From Thelonectria olida (lineage: Eukaryota; Ascomycota; Sordariomycetes; Hypocreales; Nectriaceae): DNA of 64,000 nucleotides. Positions 56,401 to 64,000 of the stretch are shown here, one piece after another. The DNA is taken from contig JAGPYM010000005.1 in NCBI GenBank assembly GCA_020736575.1, positions 1,116,001 through 1,180,000 on the forward strand. The letters are read 5' to 3'. Below the pieces are notes generated by a model that did not search any database, had not been told where the DNA came from, and was given only the letters and a program-made list of their open reading frames with translations. Each line of letters opens with the position of its first letter. Positions within the stretch are counted from its first letter, which is position 1. Both the position numbers and the translations under genes were made by a program.

Positions 56401-59400
56401 GGCAGTGCCCAGGCCATCCGCACCAGATCCGATTGGGCGTGCCCCAAACCTTCTGGGGCTGACCTTCTGATCCATGCGTGAGCGACGGTCAACAAACAGA
56501 CCACAAGCGGAAGACATGTGCGTGTTGCGTGCATTAAATTCACCACGACCCATGGCACAATACCACTTAACACACTGAAGCAAACACAAACGGGCTTCCG
56601 ACATCCCGGGCCTTGGTTACGGATTTATCCAGTCGAGGTGTCTTTTGTGAATGGAACGAGTATTCCACCCCGAAAGTGCCCCAAATACGCAGGGGTTTCT
56701 CACTATTACCAGACCTGAGGCAAGCGAGCGATGCATTGCCCGAGCACTTGGGACGATAATCCATACGACGTGGATCGTAATCGAAGACACAATCAGATGA
56801 CCATTTCCCTGATTGACTGCCGCGTCTGGCACTGAAGGTTGTTTGATTGCATCATACAAAGTTCTGGAAGCCTTTGTCATCGTTACCTACATATTTGACA
56901 TATTTAGAACGGGGGATAGTTCCCGCTTCGCTCTCGCCGAGATTTAAGTACAAAGCATGTAGAATGTCGACCAGCCGCACGTCACAGGTGAGTGGTGGTG
57001 GGAGGGGGAAATCGAAATTAGTAGGCGATCAAAGACAGCGCTCAATCTGGAGTTGACCAGTCCCCAAGGCTTCCTAAGCCCAGAGTTGGAGACGTGGCCG
57101 CGACGCCAAGGGGAGGTGGACTCGGGTGAGGTAAGCCATCGTCGAGAACACGACATGGACACACAGTCAACACCACTGACGATGGACTGACAGGGATTGT
57201 GGAAGGATGGAGTTAAGAGGGCTTCTGGAAGCCACAGATCTGCCACCCGCGACGGGGACTCATCAGAAGGGAGCTTTCCAGCTTGGGGGAGAGTCAGGAC
57301 TGACTGGCCTGACAGCCAGCTCCGCTCTGCGCTCAAAATGTCGGCCCCGTTGATTGCCCAGGGCACTTCGGCCTTGGGGGTGCACACACCATCCCTCGGC
57401 CCTACAAGGGGGAGAGAGACGACCATGACGTCTGCGCTGGCGACTGGCAGACGCAGAGGTAGGGGGCGTCGTGCGTCTTAATACAGCTTGCGATGTTTGG
57501 AGGGGGTTCGTTTGACAGCGAAGGCTTCGAGAGAGCGAGAGAGATGGTCAGAGAGAGGCCTGTTCGCCATCCCGAGGGAGAGGGAAACGGTATCAGAGGC
57601 CAGAAAAAGACCCTTTGAACCGCGTGCATGCATCGGCAACGGCATTTCACAATCACATCGCATCGTAGCCCTTCCCATCCCGTCCCATCGAGCACATGGC
57701 GGCGGTGGACGGACACGACATAGCACGGCATAGCATGGCCACAACAACACGATGATTGTTTTGGCCTAGAGCCCAGCCTCGAAGGAATCCTCACTTTCTG
57801 TTGGTCGTACAACGGACGCCTCGATGATTGCTCCTACTAATCCTCCCTGATCACCATGGCTGACGAAAACACAGGTACGCGGTCTCGTATTGCGTCGCCG
57901 GGCTGCCGCATTAATAAGTCAACCTGGAACCAACCACCAACCAAGCTGCCATGCCTTTGGCCCCCTTCTTCATACAGAGCAACATTGCTGGAGGCAAAGA
58001 GGCGTCCACTCGCAACTCACATCACCAGCATTAATGTCGCCCACCCAACCAACCAACTCACGAAATACGTATCCGTGAGAGTACGACGACCGACGTACCA
58101 GGCTGACAGGGACAGGCCTGCAAAATGTTTGCTTGCAGGTCTTGACCGGGGTGGTCCTTCGACTCCCAGTTACCCACCTCGCACCCCCAGCCAGCCTCAT
58201 GCCATCCACGGGTGGTGGTTTGTCTGGGAAGATGAGAAGGACCACCGACTGGTTCTAATGACCAGCATCGTCACCCATTAAAATCATAGTCCCCGCTCTG
58301 CGCATGTCCGACGGTACCCTTTTGGGTTCCAACCCTCGATACGATACGGAGAGGTACGCTTCCCCTTAAGGGATTGTCTGCCTCCTCCTCGTTTGCTGGA
58401 GGGTATTTGAGTCGTTTTTGTCTGGATGGGGCGGCGCCGCGGCGAAGGGGATTTGGGCGTTTTTGGGGCGCAATGCGAATGGGGTGAAATGATGGTTGGG
58501 TGATGAATGAATGAGAGAATGAATTGAATTAGGCTTGACCAGTAGTAGTGCTGCACTGTGTTGCACTGTACAATTATACCCGTCTCCGGGCACGCTTCAA
58601 AGTGCCTGTGAAGAAGGTGTCTGATGAAAGTGCAACATGCTCTTTCTTCTCCTTCGGGCACTTCGTCTCTCCATTCGCCTTTGTTCCCCGTCCAGCAGCG
58701 CACCGTTTGTTCGCTGGGGCGGTCGGTAGCCACCCGTTCGTTTCAATCGGCAGGCCGGGGGTTCATTTCCCTTTCTCTCTGGCCGTCTGACGGGCTTGAG
58801 GCAAACCCAATCCAGTCCATGGCCTTCTTTGAGCAAGCAACAAGGGGTCTCATCTCTGGAGTTAATCATGTGCGAAGTGCGGCGAAGGGTGCAGGTACTT
58901 GTTCTGCTGCTGCTGATGGCTGGAGCCATCTCGTCACCCAACACTCCAGGTAAACTTTAGTCACACACCCACTAAGCACCATTATGGCCACTCCCCAACC
59001 CACCTTGTTAAAGCTGAGGTGGCTGATGATGGTCTTCGTTGGGTTTCGCCGTTGATAGAAAGTTAGTTGTTAATGATGAAGTTATAATGTCCCGTAACCC
59101 TCCCAAACTCGCACCAAGCGCGCCTTTTGTCCTAAGCTTCTTAACCAAGACATTCTTATTCTTGTGCCAAATAGACCAAGCCGTCATTCCGTTGGTTGTT
59201 ATTCGCAAGCTGTTTGTAAATTTGGTGTAATTCTTTTATCACGAACTTCCAGCCCGTTAGGTTGCCATCCCATCAGCCACCTGCCGCCCCCCGTCCCGAG
59301 CTTTCACCGCCTTCTTCCGAATTCCTTCTGCAGAGATCTGCCGCATTGAACCAAAAATTCAAACGAGATCCTCCACCGCAAGTGTTTAGCTCAGCGGCCA

Positions 59401-60814
59401 ACAAACGTTTTCTCGTCACGGCACGAAAAAGAAAAACCCAACGTGTAAGCTATACTTTACTTTTTGAATTGCTACGTATCAAGACAAGACGGGAAATGCA
59501 CGAGAAAACGCAAACGCATCCGCGCGTTCCGATCCGTTGTTCCTAGTTTCTCTGCTGCGTTGTCCACCCTCGTTACACTTTTTTCTTCCTGTCCTGTCCT
59601 GCCTCTTCTTCCTCTGCCGTCGTTTGATCCCTGCTCCATCGCGCCGGCGTTGGTTTGCACGGGGGCGCACCTTGGAGTCCCGCTCTTTCACTCCCTCCCT
59701 CCCTCCCACCTCCGCCTCACATCCCTGCCCCTGCCCTTGGCAATGGGAGTGTTTTTTTTTCTTCGGGGCCTCCACTCCCACGGCCTCAGCCTGAGGTGTC
59801 TGCCAATGCCTTGTCAAGTCCCGCGCCCAAAATGGAGAGACGACCCAAAGGGCCCTTACCTGCCCAAGGACCCCAAGAGCCAAACTTGACATAAAGGCTT
59901 GGCCCCTACCTGGCCTCGATCAAACATCTGCTCCTTGACCTCCCCTCCTCCCCCGTTTCCCCTCGATCAACATTCCTCGGCTCTTTGTTTGTTGTCGCTT
60001 TTTATGATTGCCTATTGCTTGGGTATTACCTCTTGCCTATTCCCTATTGCCTATTGCCGCCTGCTCCTGCCTCATCGCATCGTCTTGACGCCCTTGGACT
60101 TGCCCACTCCGCGACAGTGGCTAACCTCGTCGTACCTGCATTTAGCATCGTGAACAGACCACCCTGAGATCCCCTCGCTCCCTTCTCAATCAACGTCGAC
60201 ATCCCACATCGCGATCGAACCTCAGGACGTGAATCACTGTGTTGACTGGGATTTGTTGCGCTACCCAGCACTTCTTCGCTCACAGTCTCGTCAAACGCAG
60301 CTTCACCCGCTAGTCGGCAAGCAAAATTCAAACTTCCACAAACACCATCCGTCTTTCCGTCCAGGTTGCCTCGTCTCGTTTGCGCCGCTGCCTTACGGAC
60401 TCGCGTCACCCAAGATATATTTGGCAACTTTTCTCGCGTCGCCGGTCGACTCTCTCTCCCTTCCTGTACCCGAAACAGTTGACAGAGGATCATACCGACA
60501 ACGACTACACAACGCGTCAATCGGGTATGTTTTCTTTCTATTCGTTATTTGACTACCCCTCCCCCCCCCCTTTGCGAGCCTCGATTCGAGTCGACGACCT
60601 CATCTCCCTTGTTGATTGGCCCTTGTCGTTTCCTCGGCGCGTCCATGATCATGCCACTGCAAGGGGTTCACTTTCTTCACCTGTGTCCTCGGCATCCTGC
60701 TCCTTTCAACACCATTTCATCTTTTCCCGAATCATCAACGTTTGGCGCTGACCATGCAATCTTAGCCACGAACAGTTTGACCGCCCCCTTTTAACAACAT
60801 AACCCCCTGCCAAA
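50476..60814. other. Gene-poor region of about 10.3 kb before a C2H2 factor
   Basis: No frame here shows a recognisable domain, a plausible multi-exon structure or a signal peptide; the longest (54560-55246, 228 codons) looks random. Base composition seems ordinary, with no AT-rich RIP-like decay and no transposon termini. A short ATG exon with a good donor at 57856-57874 is the only gene-like start. The last 2 kb are CT-rich, and 60525-60764 looks like a 5' UTR intron (GTATGT donor, CTTAG acceptor). A long regulatory region or non-coding transcripts are possible. Confidence 0.55.
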
Positions 60815-62215
<1,401 letters not shown>

Positions 62216-63598
62216 AGGGTCTCTCTCCACTCACTGGTGTTTGAGTGATGGGCCTTTGGGGGCTCATAAGCGACAGAACGATATCGGCATTTCTCGGTGT
62301 ATATTCTTGGACCGGATCCCCTCTTCACAAAAATTGCTGCACTCGAGTTGTGCTCGCCGTTATCTAATCCTTCTTGACGGAGCACGCTTGGAATGCCTTA
62401 TCTCTTTGGTTGTCATTTTCTTAATTTCCTTTATTGATTCCCACCCACTCCTCGTTTTTCTTTGTTCAAACTCGAAATAGACTGGCGGCTGGTTAACTGA
62501 CGAAGGACACTGTCTGCACGATACTCAAAGGGAAGGGAGTTTAACTGGAAGGTTGCTAAGCTTGACGGGAAGCAAATCGCAGGCATTATGGGAACACAAG
62601 ACGCTCGCCTGTTTGTTATTGTATGTATTTGATAGACACTTGGACTCGGCAAAGGGGAAACAATATAGACTACGTACGCACGCGTGCGTACTGCATTTTG
62701 CGCGATCAAACCGAGCACGACACACTGTGACTGTGATGTGATGTATGAGGAATGAAGACATATTCTCGATTGTTGCGCTAACTACTTAACTGACAGCTTC
62801 CCGAGCTGCTAATGCAAGTCGTTGACTTCTGACCGGGAAGTGATCTGTGCTAGGGAGCCCCGATGGCCGATGTCACGTCAACCAAGTTCCCCAGATTCGT
62901 CACCCGGCCTGAAGAAATCTAGACCGCAGATAGCCACAGTATTGAGCCACAAACCGCTGCACAGTGTCTGTGCTTGACATCAACGCGGAGCAGAAGACGA
63001 CTAGGTCCATCGGCTCTTGGTAGGAATGATTATAAGTGAGCAGCGACTAGGGCTAGTGTTCTACCCCGGATAGTTCGTTGCAGGAGGAGGCGAACTCGAC
63101 GCCAGATTTAGACACTGACGGCATCACGTCTCCTCTGTCAATTCAAGACACCTGGAGACAATCACCTGCTTGTATTGGTCCTCGGGAGAGAAGAGTAATC
63201 TAGCGATAGAATGCATGAGTGGGCGGTGTTTTGTTGCTTTTTTCTTCGTTGGCGATATGCAAGCTGATTTTCTGATTTGTAATCGCCGACATATCAAAAA
63301 ATCATCTCGAGAAACGACAGGGCAGCCTTCATCAACAGCTGTGGGGCCTCTGGCATGACCTGACTTGGGCCTCGCATCACTCTCGGTGCAAAGTGCAAAT
63401 AGAATGGCTGGGCCAGCCCTATGTTGGCCGGTGGTGTATTTGCTCTGAAACCGGGGCTTGCTGAGGGAGGACTGTGAAGAGGGGACGTTAACTTGGCTTC
63501 CCTCCAACTCGAGTCGTGTTGTTCAATCCTTTCCCAAGCTTCCTTCTTTGATCGGCTCATTTTATTGTCATCATACTGTGTGTGTGTGACATTTCATC
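62216..63598. other. Intergenic, 3' of C2H2 gene
   Basis: About 1.4 kb with no supported gene. A palindrome-like GTACGTACGCACGCGTGCGTAC lies near 62673-62691 (alternating purine-pyrimidine). A TG repeat precedes the DsbA-like gene. Confidence 0.4.
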
Positions 63599-64000
63599 AT
63601 GCTCATTGACATCATCGTCCACGCCGACTTCCTCTGTCCGTGGTGCTATCTCGAAAAGCGCAGCCTCGAGACAGCCATGTATAAGTACAAGGCTCGCCAT
63701 CCAGAAGTCGACTTTCGAGTCGTCTGGAAACCATACCTGCTCTATCCCACTATCCGAAAAGGTGCGTTTCTTAGGCCCAAGTCCATTATCGCCGGCAAAC
63801 ATTGGACGTTGTTCCGCTATACAAGGTATTAAATAACTGACATGTCCGCCATGGAAACAGTCGACAAACGCACCCTCTACACAAACATCATGTCCCCCGA
63901 AAAGCTCGACTCCTTCATCAACGGCGTCCAGACCGCCGGCTCCCGCCACGGCATCGCCTTCGCCGTCCACGGCCAAACCGGGCCGTCGCAGTCCTCGCAC
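63599..64000 (+). CDS. DsbA-family thioredoxin-like oxidoreductase, partial
   Basis: Exon 1 is 63599-63761 and exon 2 starts at 63861 and runs off the window. The protein opens MLIDIIVHADFLCPWCYLEKRSLE, with the CPWC active-site motif right after the first beta strand, and continues DFRVVWKPYLLYPTI, then KRTLYTNIMSPEKLDSF. This is the DsbA/FrnE-like family (2-hydroxychromene-2-carboxylate isomerase superfamily), cytosolic by the lack of a signal peptide. Substrate is unknown. Only about the first third to half is visible. Confidence 0.85.

Overview
This window looks like nuclear DNA of a filamentous ascomycete, most likely Hypocreales and probably Trichoderma. The genes are split by short introns (about 47-155 nt) with GTRNGT donors and CTNAC-like branch points, and the gene families present fit that group. 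I joined exons by hand. Every complete multi-exon model below sums to a whole number of codons with one terminal stop, which supports the splice calls. Organism and family assignments come from recognition, not from a search.

Layout. 1-7.2 kb: a broken small secreted-protein gene, then the siroheme nitrite reductase gene (minus strand) with a nitrate/nitrogen-type promoter. 7.2-10.7 kb: ESCRT-II subunit VPS25 and a multi-BRCT DNA-damage protein, convergent. 11.4-25.3 kb: an N-acetylglucosamine (GlcNAc) catabolic cluster. It holds a hexokinase-like GlcNAc kinase, glucosamine-6-phosphate deaminase, an NDT80-like regulator (RON1 type), GlcNAc-6-phosphate deacetylase, and an intracellular GH3 protein fused to a GNAT domain. 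Together these encode GlcNAc to GlcNAc-6-P to GlcN-6-P to fructose-6-P plus their own regulator; no obvious GlcNAc permease is seen. 25.9-29.9 kb: a coiled-coil gene with an in-frame stop and a DUF6536 membrane protein.

30.5-40.3 kb: a second sugar group made of an MFS sugar porter, an intracellular GH31 alpha-xylosidase and a divergent secreted GH3 glycosidase. It suggests xyloglucan or xylo-oligosaccharide use. The same GGCTAAATGC word occurs three times in its non-coding DNA, and a triple 9-bp repeat matches the published XYR1-type GGC(A/T)4 site.

41-50.5 kb: housekeeping genes (RXT2, a phospholipid N-methyltransferase of OPI3 type, cytosolic methionyl-tRNA synthetase, an LSB5-like VHS/GAT protein). 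50.5-60.8 kb: a gene-poor stretch of about 10.3 kb in front of a four-finger C2H2 transcription factor. The window ends inside a DsbA-family oxidoreductase gene.

The most interesting points are the GH3-GNAT protein with an apparently altered GH3 active site, the shared motif architecture of the xylose-type group, and the long gene-free region before the C2H2 factor.
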